A DNA stretch of 5,710 nt from contig JAUWMY010000192.1 in assembly GCA_030612945.1 (NCBI GenBank), forward strand, positions 1 through 5,710, given 5' to 3'. Source of the stretch: Desulfobacteraceae bacterium. GTDB lineage: Bacteria > Desulfobacterota > DSM-4660 > Desulfatiglandales > Desulfatiglandaceae. Within the stretch, counting starts at the first letter, position 1; every line of letters starts with the position of its first letter. Shown here piece by piece: positions 1-5,710 of this stretch. The position numbers and the translations under genes were made by a program. The notes under the pieces are model-generated. The model did no database searches. It had not been told where the DNA came from and saw only the letters and a program-made list of their open reading frames with translations.

Positions 1-302
1 TCAGGGCCGTTAACATCTATCCGGGTCAGATCGACCATGTCCTGTCAGGCATCGATGAAATAGGCAGTGAATTTCAGATCATTCTCGATAGAAAAGAAGA
101 TGGTAAAGACTATATGACCATCAAAGTTGAGCGCAGTGAAGGTGTTAACAAGAACCAGGACAGTGACCTGAGCAAAATAATAAGTACACAGATCAAGAAA
201 GAGATCTTGGTGAGTGGAAATGTAGAGTTGGTGGATTACGGGTCTTTACCGAGATCCGAGAGAAAGAGCAAGAGAGTGTTTGATAACCGTGATAACGATT
301 AA
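1..302 (+). CDS. PaaK-type (phenylacetate-CoA ligase family) acyl/aryl-CoA ligase, C-terminal fragment
   Basis: This is the 3' end of a cytoplasmic adenylate-forming ligase that activates a carboxylic acid to its CoA thioester with ATP. The reading frame is open from base 3 to the TAA at 300-302, giving 99 residues. An internal ATG at 114 is not taken as the start, because the family match continues upstream of it. Seen: fragment residues 1-14 (RAVNIYPGQIDHVL) match the start of the PaaK C-terminal lid domain (usually R-G-V-N-x-x-P-x-Q-I-E). Residues 80-95 (GSLPRSERKSKRVFDN) match the closing A10-type motif, with K88 in the place of the catalytic lysine. An Arg (R87) replaces the usual Gly of SEGK. 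The adenylation core lies outside the window, so substrate specificity cannot be read. The next gene starts 11 bases downstream, so an operon is likely. Family assignment is strong; the substrate is unknown. Confidence 0.88.
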   Translation, partial: RAVNIYPGQIDHVLSGIDEIGSEFQIILDRKEDGKDYMTIKVERSEGVNKNQDSDLSKIISTQIKKEILVSGNVELVDYGSLPRSERKSKRVFDNRDND

Positions 303-306
303 GGGG
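301..306 (+). promoter_or_regulatory. Ribosome binding site of the FAD subunit, overlapping the upstream stop codon
   Basis: AAGGGG begins inside the TAA stop of the ligase gene and sits 7 bases before the ATG at 314. It supports that start. It also means ribosomes ending the ligase finish directly on the initiation region of the next gene, which fits co-transcription and possible translational coupling. Confidence 0.65.
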
Positions 307-313
307 TTCATAT

Positions 314-1183
314 ATGATTGATTATGATTATAAAAAGCCTGAGAGTTTAAAAGAAGTCTTCAGCCTTCTCAAAGAATACGGCCCCAAGGCCACCCTGATT
401 GCAGGGGGTACCGACGTGATGGTCAAAATCAGGAACACGAAAAAGGCTCCCGAGGTTTTGATATCTCTGAGGGGACTTAAGGATCTTAGATACATAAGGA
501 AAAACAACGGTTACCATATCGGAGCCCTGACCACTCACAGGATGCTGGAGCAGTCAGATCTGGTCCAAACCGAGTTGTCTGCCTTACATGATGGCGCCTC
601 TGAGGTTGGATCGGTTCAGATAAGGAACGTTGCAACGGTTGGAGGGAATATCTGTAACGCTGCCCCTTCGGCAGACACTTCCGGCCCGCTTCTGGCGCTT
701 GACGCCACCGTCGTACTGGAGGGACCTGAGGGAAGGCGCAGTGTTCCCATAGCTGACTTCTTTACCGGGACTTACAGGACCGTACGGAAAGCAGATGAGG
801 TCCTTATTGAGTTCCAAATACCAGCGGAAACGGAGAGCTTTGGAAGCGCCTATTGGAAACATTCAAGAAGGAAGGCAATGGAGCTCCCTTTACTGGGAAT
901 TTCCGTTGCTCTCAAGCTGTCTGAGAACAAAGAGATATCTGATGCAAGGATTTCCCTAACCGTGGCTGCGCCAACACCCATCAGGGCTTATAAGGCCGAG
1001 GAGTTTTTAAAAGGAAAGCCTTTAGACGATGATGTGCTGAGAGAGGCAGGGAAAATCGCATCATCCCGGGACTGTTGCTCTCTCAGGGACAGCCTGAGGT
1101 GTGCAGCATGGTATCGCGAAAAAATCATACAGGTTTTTGTCCCCCGAATGGCCAGGTTGGCTGCTGAACGTATCAGAAATTAA
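314..1183 (+). CDS. FAD-binding (medium) subunit of a molybdenum hydroxylase, CoxM/HcrB family
   Basis: This subunit of a xanthine-oxidase-family enzyme carries electrons from the [2Fe-2S] clusters of its partner to FAD and on to an external acceptor. It has 289 residues, close to CoxM-type proteins. Seen: the first FAD loop AGGTD at residues 30-34, then QIRNVATVGGN at 102-112 followed by AAPSAD at 116-121. These are the two flavin pyrophosphate-binding loops of the family. The CO-dehydrogenase-flavoprotein C-terminal domain covers roughly 175-285. There is no four-cysteine insert after residue 120, so the extra [4Fe-4S] cluster of 4-hydroxybenzoyl-CoA reductase (HcrB) is absent. No signal peptide or membrane segment is visible, so it should be cytoplasmic. 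It follows the ligase by 11 bases and precedes the FeS subunit across an unusually long 138-base gap. The electron acceptor is not predictable from sequence alone. Confidence 0.94.
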   Translation: MIDYDYKKPESLKEVFSLLKEYGPKATLIAGGTDVMVKIRNTKKAPEVLISLRGLKDLRYIRKNNGYHIGALTTHRMLEQSDLVQTELSALHDGASEVGSVQIRNVATVGGNICNAAPSADTSGPLLALDATVVLEGPEGRRSVPIADFFTGTYRTVRKADEVLIEFQIPAETESFGSAYWKHSRRKAMELPLLGISVALKLSENKEISDARISLTVAAPTPIRAYKAEEFLKGKPLDDDVLREAGKIASSRDCCSLRDSLRCAAWYREKIIQVFVPRMARLAAERIRN

Positions 1184-1204
1184 TAAACCCAGAAACTGGA
1201 TTTC

Positions 1205-1300
1205 GAATTCAGGTATTTAGGTATTGAGGTATTCTTTTAAAGAAGGGGAAAAGGGGATGTTGTTAATTCCTGAATTCCTGAATCCCTCAATTCTTCAATT
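1205..1300 (+). repeat. Inverted array of 8-bp units (imperfect long hairpin) between two subunit genes
   Basis: The left arm holds three tandem octamers of form ATTNAGGT (1207-1214, 1215-1222, 1223-1230) followed by ATTC. The right arm holds AATTCCTG twice (1265-1272, 1273-1280), then AATCCCTC (1281-1288), AATTCTTC (1289-1296) and AATT. Read on the opposite strand, the right arm has the same period and near consensus (NAGGNATT), so the arms pair imperfectly with a mismatch about every four bases. The loop, about 1235-1264, is purine-rich and contains AAGGGGAAAAGGGG. No T-tract follows, so it is not a standard terminator. It may be a REP- or MITE-like dispersed element, or a structure that tunes expression of the two flanking subunit genes. 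Repeat structure is seen directly; function is unknown. Confidence 0.7.
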
Positions 1301-1309
1301 AGTAACTCT

Positions 1310-1315
1310 AAGGAG
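1310..1315 (+). promoter_or_regulatory. Ribosome binding site of the [2Fe-2S] subunit
   Basis: AAGGAG lies 6 bases before the ATG at 1322, an optimal layout that fixes this start. It sits just beyond the right arm of the octamer array and inside a possible 22-codon leader ORF (1257-1325). Hairpin formation or leader translation could therefore affect its access; that effect is inference. Confidence 0.75.
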
Positions 1316-1321
1316 ATCGAG

Positions 1322-1795
1322 ATGAAAAAGGTGTCAGTTTCTTTTACCTTAAATGGTGATCCCGTAACAGCAGAGGTTCCGGTTACGTGGTCACTCTTAA
1401 AGACATTGCGGGAATATTTTGAATTGAACGGTGCTAAAAAAGGGTGTGGGGTCGGTGAGTGTGGCGCGTGCACAGTTATTGTAGATGGCGACGCAGTTAG
1501 TTCATGTTTGTATCCAATTCCCGAGATAGAAGGAAGATCAGTGACCACCATCGAGGGTATTGCCAGTGCTGAAGGAGAGTTGCACCCACTTCAAAAGGCA
1601 TTTATTGAAAACAACGGGGTCCAGTGTGGGTATTGCACATCCGGAATGCTCATGTCTGCAAAGTCCCTTTTGGATCAAAACCCTGATCCAACGGAAGACG
1701 AAATCAGAACAAGCATTGCTGGCAATTTCTGTCGTTGCACCGGATACATTCAGATTGTCGAGGCCATAGGGATGGCCGCAGAAACGATCAAATAA
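1322..1795 (+). CDS. [2Fe-2S] iron-sulfur (small) subunit of the molybdenum hydroxylase, CoxS/HcrC family
   Basis: This 157-residue electron-transfer subunit links the molybdopterin site of the large subunit to FAD in the medium subunit. Seen: an N-terminal plant-ferredoxin-like domain with ligands C42, C47, C50 and C62 (C-x4-C-x2-C-x11-C), which hold the distal cluster. A C-terminal helical [2Fe-2S] domain follows with C102, C105, C137 and C139 (C-x2-C-x31-C-x-C), which hold the cluster next to the pterin. VQCGYCTSGM at 100-109 and FCRCTGY at 136-142 are the family signatures. All eight ligands are intact, and the length is normal for the family. There is no Tat or Sec signal, so the enzyme is expected in the cytoplasm. 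The start is fixed by AAGGAG six bases upstream. The large-subunit gene follows within 30 bases. A periplasmic IorA-type enzyme is unlikely, because here the FAD subunit is separate and present. Confidence 0.96.
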   Translation: MKKVSVSFTLNGDPVTAEVPVTWSLLKTLREYFELNGAKKGCGVGECGACTVIVDGDAVSSCLYPIPEIEGRSVTTIEGIASAEGELHPLQKAFIENNGVQCGYCTSGMLMSAKSLLDQNPDPTEDEIRTSIAGNFCRCTGYIQIVEAIGMAAETIK

Positions 1796-1811
1796 AAAAG
1801 GTAATACCCAG

Positions 1812-1817
1812 AGGAGG
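1812..1817 (+). promoter_or_regulatory. Ribosome binding site that decides the large-subunit start
   Basis: AGGAGG ends 5 bases before ATG at 1823 but only 2 bases before the in-frame GTG at 1820. The spacing favours ATG 1823 (protein beginning MSEYLYVG) over the one-codon-longer GTG start. Confidence 0.8.
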
Positions 1818-1822
1818 AAGTG

Positions 1823-4210
1823 ATGTCTGAGTATCTGTATGTGGGAAAGAGCATTCCAAGAACTATAGAGACAGACAAAGTAACAGGCAGGGCCATCTAT
1901 ATCGATGATCTCAAACGCCCGGGAATGCTCTATGGAAAAATACTTTACAGCAAATATGCCCACGCAAAAATCAAAAACATTGATAAGTCCAAAGCAGAAA
2001 AACTTCCCGGTGTGAGAGCGATCCTAACCGGATACGATATCCCTGATGTGAGAGTCGGATTCATAAAAGATCAAACAGTACTTAAAAAGGATGTGGTTCG
2101 ACAGTTTCGCGATGAGGTAGCCGCCGTTGCGGCCATTAGTCCCGAAATAGCAGAGGAAGCGCTGGGTTTGATCAAGGTGGAGTATGAGGTACTACCCACT
2201 GTCTTTGATCCTGTCGAAGCCATGAAGGAAGGGGCGCCCCTTGTCCATGAAGTGGATGCAAGGGGAAGACCTCTAAAAAGCAACATCCTACCGCTGCCCT
2301 GGAAATTCTATGCCGGAGATATCGAGACGGGTCGTAAGGCTTCTGCTTACACAGTAAAGGACAGCGTGAGCACCACCTGGGTCAATCAGTGCTGTATGGG
2401 GCCGAGCGGATGTGTTGCAGAATTTGATATGAATAACAACCTGACCCTGTATGATCAGACTAACGTTATTCATTTGGGTAAGCAGCGAATTATGGAATAT
2501 TTCGCCCAGATCGGTCTTAAGGGAAAAAAGGTGAGGGTTGTGAATGCAATCGTTGGCGGTAGCTTCGGGACCAAACTGGATACGGATATCTACGAATTCA
2601 TATGCATGCAACTCGCCTTAAAGACAAGGAAACCGGTAAAGATCTTATTTTCAAGGGAAGAAGAGTTCTTTGCTCTTCCCCCAAGACAACCTGCCATCTT
2701 TGACATAGAGCAGGGATGTGACAAAGAAGGCAGGCTTACCTTCAGAAAATGCGAGGCTCTTCTGGATAATGGGGCATACACTTCCTGGGGCGCCACAACC
2801 CCGTCAGTTATGATGATGCCCATGTCGTCACTCTACCGAGTGCCTAATGTATCTTTTGAGGCGACCTGCGTTTATACCAATAATATCTATTGCCAGGCCA
2901 TGAGGGGTTACGGGAACCCGCAGGCAAATTTCGCTGTGGAGACATCAATGGATACACTGGCCGAAGAGGCCGGTATTGACCCGGCAGAATTCAGACTGAT
3001 AAACCGCAATCAGTCGGGAGATGAAACACCTCAGAGGTTAAAAATAACCTCCTGTGGTCTGGAAGAATGTATTAATTCAGTAAAAGAAAAACTCGACTGG
3101 GACAAGAAGAAAAAAGACAAAAAAAAGGCCAGAGGCGTTGGCATGGCCTCCCTTATTCATGTTGCAGGTGGCGCAAGGGTATATATGTCTGACGGTCACG
3201 GAATTATGATTAAGGTCGACCAGAATGGGTGTGTGGATGTGTTCGAGAGTGGCACGGACCAGGGCCAGGGTTCTCCTACGGTGATTTCACAGATTGTTGC
3301 TGAAGCGCTTGGGTTTAAACCCGAGGATATCTCTTTGACCATGGGTGATACCGGATTAAGTTTATGGGATGCAGGAACACATGCGAGCCGTCACACCTTT
3401 ATGGCAGGCAATGCCGCAATCAGGTGTTGTGAAAAGGTAAAGAAACAGATCCTGGATATGGCTGTCCAATACATGCCCAAATTGATCAAGGGCGGTTTTA
3501 AGAGGAAAAAGAGAAAGGATCCCGATTTTGTACAACCGGATCTTGACTACAGCCTGATTTCAAATCCCGAAGATATGGATATAAGAGACAGGATGGTCTT
3601 TCCCAAAAGTGATCCTGATCATCCTTATTTCAAGATGGATGTGCGTGAGATTGTGAGAAGTGGGCTCCATGTGGGAGTGGGTGACAGCAGGGTTGTGGTC
3701 GCCGAGGAATTCTATGATCCACCCACAGAGATGCTGGACAGAGAAATGAAAGGGAACCTGTCCATGACCTATGCCTTTGGCACTACAGGTGTTGAGGTTG
3801 AGGTGGATGAAGAAACAGGAGAGGTAACGATTCTTAAGCTTATCGCCGCCCACGACGTGGGAAAGGCAATAAACCCGACCCTTTTATTGGGCCAGGTCTA
3901 TGGCGCAGTCTATACGGGCGTGGGTTACGGGCTCACGGAAGAGATAAAAGTGGTTAATGGGAGAGTTATGAACCCCAACTTCCGCGACTACAAGATGCTT
4001 ACTGCCAAAGATGTCATTCCTATTACGCCCGTCGTAGTTGAACCGGGGGACGAGGCTGGACCTTTTGGGGCCAAGGGAATTGGTGAGCCCGGACTTGTTC
4101 CGACCGCACCTGCCATTGCCAATGCTATCTATGATGCCATTGGCGTCAGGATAACGGATCTGCCCATCACTCCGGAAAAAATCCTGACAGCACTCAATGA
4201 TAAGCAGTAG
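1823..4210 (+). CDS. Molybdopterin-binding catalytic (large) subunit of a xanthine-oxidase-family hydroxylase
   Basis: This 795-residue catalytic subunit should bind a molybdopterin (probably dinucleotide) cofactor and hydroxylate an aromatic or heterocyclic carbon with water-derived oxygen. Seen: the a/b-hammerhead domain at about 18-130, then the Mo-cofactor domains with GGSFGTK at 245-251, AMRGYGNPQ at 359-367, GTDQGQG at 477-483, GDTGLSLWDAG at 508-518, HDVGKAINP at 677-685 and GPFGAKGIGEP at 746-756. E755 matches the catalytic glutamate of the family. The RGY segment has Gly where CO dehydrogenase has its active-site Cys, so this is not a CO dehydrogenase. Y363 takes the place of the xanthine dehydrogenase RGF phenylalanine. 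C190-C191-M192-G193-P194 has Gly where relatives usually have Glu. Lysine-rich stretches lie at 428-435, in the interdomain linker, and at 556-565. There is no signal peptide. Family is certain; the substrate is open, with an N-heterocycle favoured by context. Confidence 0.95.
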   Translation: MSEYLYVGKSIPRTIETDKVTGRAIYIDDLKRPGMLYGKILYSKYAHAKIKNIDKSKAEKLPGVRAILTGYDIPDVRVGFIKDQTVLKKDVVRQFRDEVAAVAAISPEIAEEALGLIKVEYEVLPTVFDPVEAMKEGAPLVHEVDARGRPLKSNILPLPWKFYAGDIETGRKASAYTVKDSVSTTWVNQCCMGPSGCVAEFDMNNNLTLYDQTNVIHLGKQRIMEYFAQIGLKGKKVRVVNAIVGGSFGTKLDTDIYEFICMQLALKTRKPVKILFSREEEFFALPPRQPAIFDIEQGCDKEGRLTFRKCEALLDNGAYTSWGATTPSVMMMPMSSLYRVPNVSFEATCVYTNNIYCQAMRGYGNPQANFAVETSMDTLAEEAGIDPAEFRLINRNQSGDETPQRLKITSCGLEECINSVKEKLDWDKKKKDKKKARGVGMASLIHVAGGARVYMSDGHGIMIKVDQNGCVDVFESGTDQGQGSPTVISQIVAEALGFKPEDISLTMGDTGLSLWDAGTHASRHTFMAGNAAIRCCEKVKKQILDMAVQYMPKLIKGGFKRKKRKDPDFVQPDLDYSLISNPEDMDIRDRMVFPKSDPDHPYFKMDVREIVRSGLHVGVGDSRVVVAEEFYDPPTEMLDREMKGNLSMTYAFGTTGVEVEVDEETGEVTILKLIAAHDVGKAINPTLLLGQVYGAVYTGVGYGLTEEIKVVNGRVMNPNFRDYKMLTAKDVIPITPVVVEPGDEAGPFGAKGIGEPGLVPTAPAIANAIYDAIGVRITDLPITPEKILTALNDKQ

Positions 4211-4230
4211 GAAGTAGACAGTATCCAGCA

Positions 4231-4236
4231 GGGAGG
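4231..4236 (+). promoter_or_regulatory. Ribosome binding site of the hydantoinase-family gene
   Basis: GGGAGG lies 5 bases before ATG 4242 in the 31-base gap after the large subunit. It fixes the start, since the conserved DIGGTFTD loop begins only 12 residues later. The short gap with no visible terminator supports one transcript with the molybdenum hydroxylase. Confidence 0.75.
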
Positions 4237-4241
4237 TATAT

Positions 4242-5710
4242 ATGTCTGATGGCAGGTTTTATCGGTTAGGGTGTGACATTGGTGGCACCTTTACTGACTT
4301 TGTCCTTTTAAATGACCGGACAGGGGAAATACGAATCAACAAGTGCCTTACCACTCCAGGCGATCCTTCGGAGGCTGTGGGGCAAGGCATAGAAGAATTG
4401 GAACAGGTAACCCCGGGGTTTGTGGAAAAACTGGATGAGGTGATCCATGGTACCACACTGGTCATCAATTCGATCATAGAGAGAAAGGGAGCAAAAACCG
4501 GTCTTATCACCACCAGGGGGTTCAGGGATGTTTTGGAGCTCGGAAGAGAAATACGCTATGCCCCATATGATGTTTTTGCTGAATTTCCCAAACCCCTGAT
4601 ATCCAGGAGGTTTCGATTAGAGGTTGATGAGAGGATTCGGAGTGATGGAACAATATTGAAACCTCTGGACCCCGAGGAAGCGCGACTGGTAGTAGACAGA
4701 TTGATCGATATGGGGGTTGAGTCAATTGCGGTCTGCCTTCTCAACTCTTTTGAGAATCCGGCCCACGAATTGGTGATCAAAGAAATTATTAACGCTCAGG
4801 CCCCTGACATTCCAGTTTCAATTTCTTATGAAGTTCTTCCACAGATCAGAGAATACGAAAGAACCAGCACCACCGTGACAAATGCCTATGTCAAGCCTTT
4901 AACAGGCAGGTATTTATCTAAATTGTCTAAAAGGCTGGAAGCCATTGGTTCGAAGGGAAAGTTATTTATTATGCTTTCCAGCGGAGGCATCACATCCGTT
5001 GAAACAGCCGCTGAGTTTCCGGTACGGATAATTGAGTCCGGGCCAACAGCGGCAGTTATCTCAGGCCAGTACTATGGAAAACTTTTTGATATTCCGGATA
5101 TGTTCTGTTTTGACATGGGAGGAACCACTGCAAAGTCCTGCTTGATTCAGAGAGGAGTTGCCGGTGTGGTTTCTACCTTTGAGGTAGGTCGCGTTCAAAG
5201 ATTCATGAAAGGCAGCGGACTCACTATCCAGGTCCCTGTGGTTGACCTGATGGAGATCGGTGCTGGAGGCGGGAGCATTGCAAAGGTCAGCAAAATGGGA
5301 ACATTGCAGGTTGGACCGGAGAGTTCGGGAGCTGATCCCGGTCCCATATGTTATGCCAGGGGTGGAACTGAGCCCGGTGTGACGGACGCTGACCTGTTGT
5401 TGGGCTATCTGGATGAGAACTATTTCCTTGGCGGAGAAATGAAGCTCGACAAGGAGGCTGCCCGGCGTGGTATTGAGGAAAAGATCGCAAAGCCTCTTGG
5501 TGTGTCTTTCGTGCAGGCCGTATGGGGTATTCATGACCTTATTAACGAAACCATGGCCGCAGCAGCAAAAACACATATAGCAGAAAAGGGCGGAAACCCC
5601 AGGGTGGCAACTGTAGCCGCATTTGGTGGTGCAGGGCCGGTGCACGCCTATGGTCTGGCTAAGAAATTGGGTTCACCCAGGTTAATCGTTCCGCCTAATG
5701 CAGGTGTCGG
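4242..5710 (+). CDS. ATP-dependent hydantoinase/oxoprolinase family protein, HyuA-type subunit (3' end beyond window)
   Basis: This is an open frame of 489 codons with no stop before the right edge; HyuA-type subunits usually reach about 650-720 residues. Family members use ATP to hydrolyse cyclic amides (hydantoin, oxoproline, oxindole-type lactams), or to carboxylate ketones in acetone and acetophenone carboxylases, usually with a HyuB-type partner. Seen, in order: phosphate loop DIGGTFTD at 12-19, HGTT at 69-72, ESGPTAAV at 265-272, second ATP loop DMGGTTAK at 291-298, EIGAGGGSIA at 338-347, GADPGP at 363-368 and FGGAGPVHA at 461-469. All look intact, so ATP dependence is expected. The Hydant_A N-terminal domain covers roughly 8-185, and the hydantoinase A domain begins near 205. 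The protein should be cytoplasmic. It follows the molybdenum hydroxylase by 31 bases, which favours opening a lactam made by that enzyme. A ketone carboxylase subunit is the main alternative. Confidence 0.93.
   Translation, partial: MSDGRFYRLGCDIGGTFTDFVLLNDRTGEIRINKCLTTPGDPSEAVGQGIEELEQVTPGFVEKLDEVIHGTTLVINSIIERKGAKTGLITTRGFRDVLELGREIRYAPYDVFAEFPKPLISRRFRLEVDERIRSDGTILKPLDPEEARLVVDRLIDMGVESIAVCLLNSFENPAHELVIKEIINAQAPDIPVSISYEVLPQIREYERTSTTVTNAYVKPLTGRYLSKLSKRLEAIGSKGKLFIMLSSGGITSVETAAEFPVRIIESGPTAAVISGQYYGKLFDIPDMFCFDMGGTTAKSCLIQRGVAGVVSTFEVGRVQRFMKGSGLTIQVPVVDLMEIGAGGGSIAKVSKMGTLQVGPESSGADPGPICYARGGTEPGVTDADLLLGYLDENYFLGGEMKLDKEAARRGIEEKIAKPLGVSFVQAVWGIHDLINETMAAAAKTHIAEKGGNPRVATVAAFGGAGPVHAYGLAKKLGSPRLIVPPNAGV

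Noticed and set aside
114..302. A stand-alone 62-residue protein starting at ATG 114
   Set aside because: The frame is open upstream to the window edge, and the upstream residues match the PaaK C-terminal domain. No ribosome site precedes 114, so it is the tail of a larger gene.
1205..1300. The octamer array as a CRISPR array or a rho-independent terminator
   Set aside because: Units are 8 bp and contiguous without spacers, so it is not CRISPR. The arms are AT-rich with regular mismatches and no T-run follows, so it is not a standard terminator.
1184..1321. A sigma-70 promoter for the FeS subunit in the gap
   Set aside because: TTGAGG at 1224-1229 could be read as a -35 box, but no acceptable -10 box lies about 17 bases downstream in the G/A-rich centre. 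No promoter is claimed.
1820..1822. GTG as the large-subunit start
   Set aside because: It leaves only 2 bases after AGGAGG; ATG 1823 has a normal 5-base spacing.
1538..1963. A 141-residue minus-strand open frame across the FeS/large-subunit junction
   Set aside because: It covers the C-terminal cysteine motifs of the FeS subunit and the start of the large subunit, both clearly coding on +. No domain is recognisable in it.
3104..3129. A-rich tract with an A8 run (3119-3126) as a programmed frameshift or phase-variable site
   Set aside because: The zero frame continues into conserved sequence on both sides, no stop-limited alternative product or stimulatory structure is evident, and lysine-rich linkers are normal at this interdomain position.
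5061..5645. A 194-residue open frame on the minus strand
   Set aside because: It lies wholly opposite the HyuA gene, whose conserved ATP and GADPGP motifs are on the + strand. It has no recognisable domain, and its composition is typical of a shadow frame.

Overview
The window is a compact, single-strand gene run, entirely on the + strand, from what looks like an anaerobic, aromatic- or heterocycle-degrading bacterium. The base composition is moderate, the codon use is uniform from gene to gene, and Shine-Dalgarno sites are strong. Together with the gene content, this would suit a sulfate-reducing or syntrophic member of the Desulfobacterota. That placement is inference, because no phylogenetic marker is present.

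Layout: (1) positions 1-302 hold the C-terminal end of a PaaK-type (phenylacetate-CoA ligase family) acyl/aryl-CoA ligase, cut by the left edge. (2) Positions 314-1183, 1322-1795 and 1823-4210 encode the FAD, [2Fe-2S] and molybdopterin subunits of one xanthine-oxidase-family molybdenum hydroxylase, in the order medium-small-large as in coxMSL. (3) From 4242 to the right edge runs an ATP-dependent hydantoinase/oxoprolinase (HyuA-type) subunit, cut after 489 codons. The only sizeable gap is 1184-1321, between the FAD and FeS genes. It holds an unusual inverted array of 8-bp units and a possible 22-codon leader ORF that ends over the next start codon.

How the genes could work together (inference): a molybdenum hydroxylase adds oxygen from water next to a ring nitrogen, giving a lactam or oxindole. 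A HyuA/HyuB-type enzyme opens the cyclic amide using ATP, and a PaaK-type ligase activates the freed carboxylate as a CoA thioester. The same enzyme classes occur in the anaerobic indoleacetate (iaa) pathway of Aromatoleum/Azoarcus and would also suit quinoline or indole degradation. Active-site motifs show the large subunit is not a CO dehydrogenase. The FAD subunit lacks the [4Fe-4S] insert of 4-hydroxybenzoyl-CoA reductase. The substrate itself cannot be read from this window.
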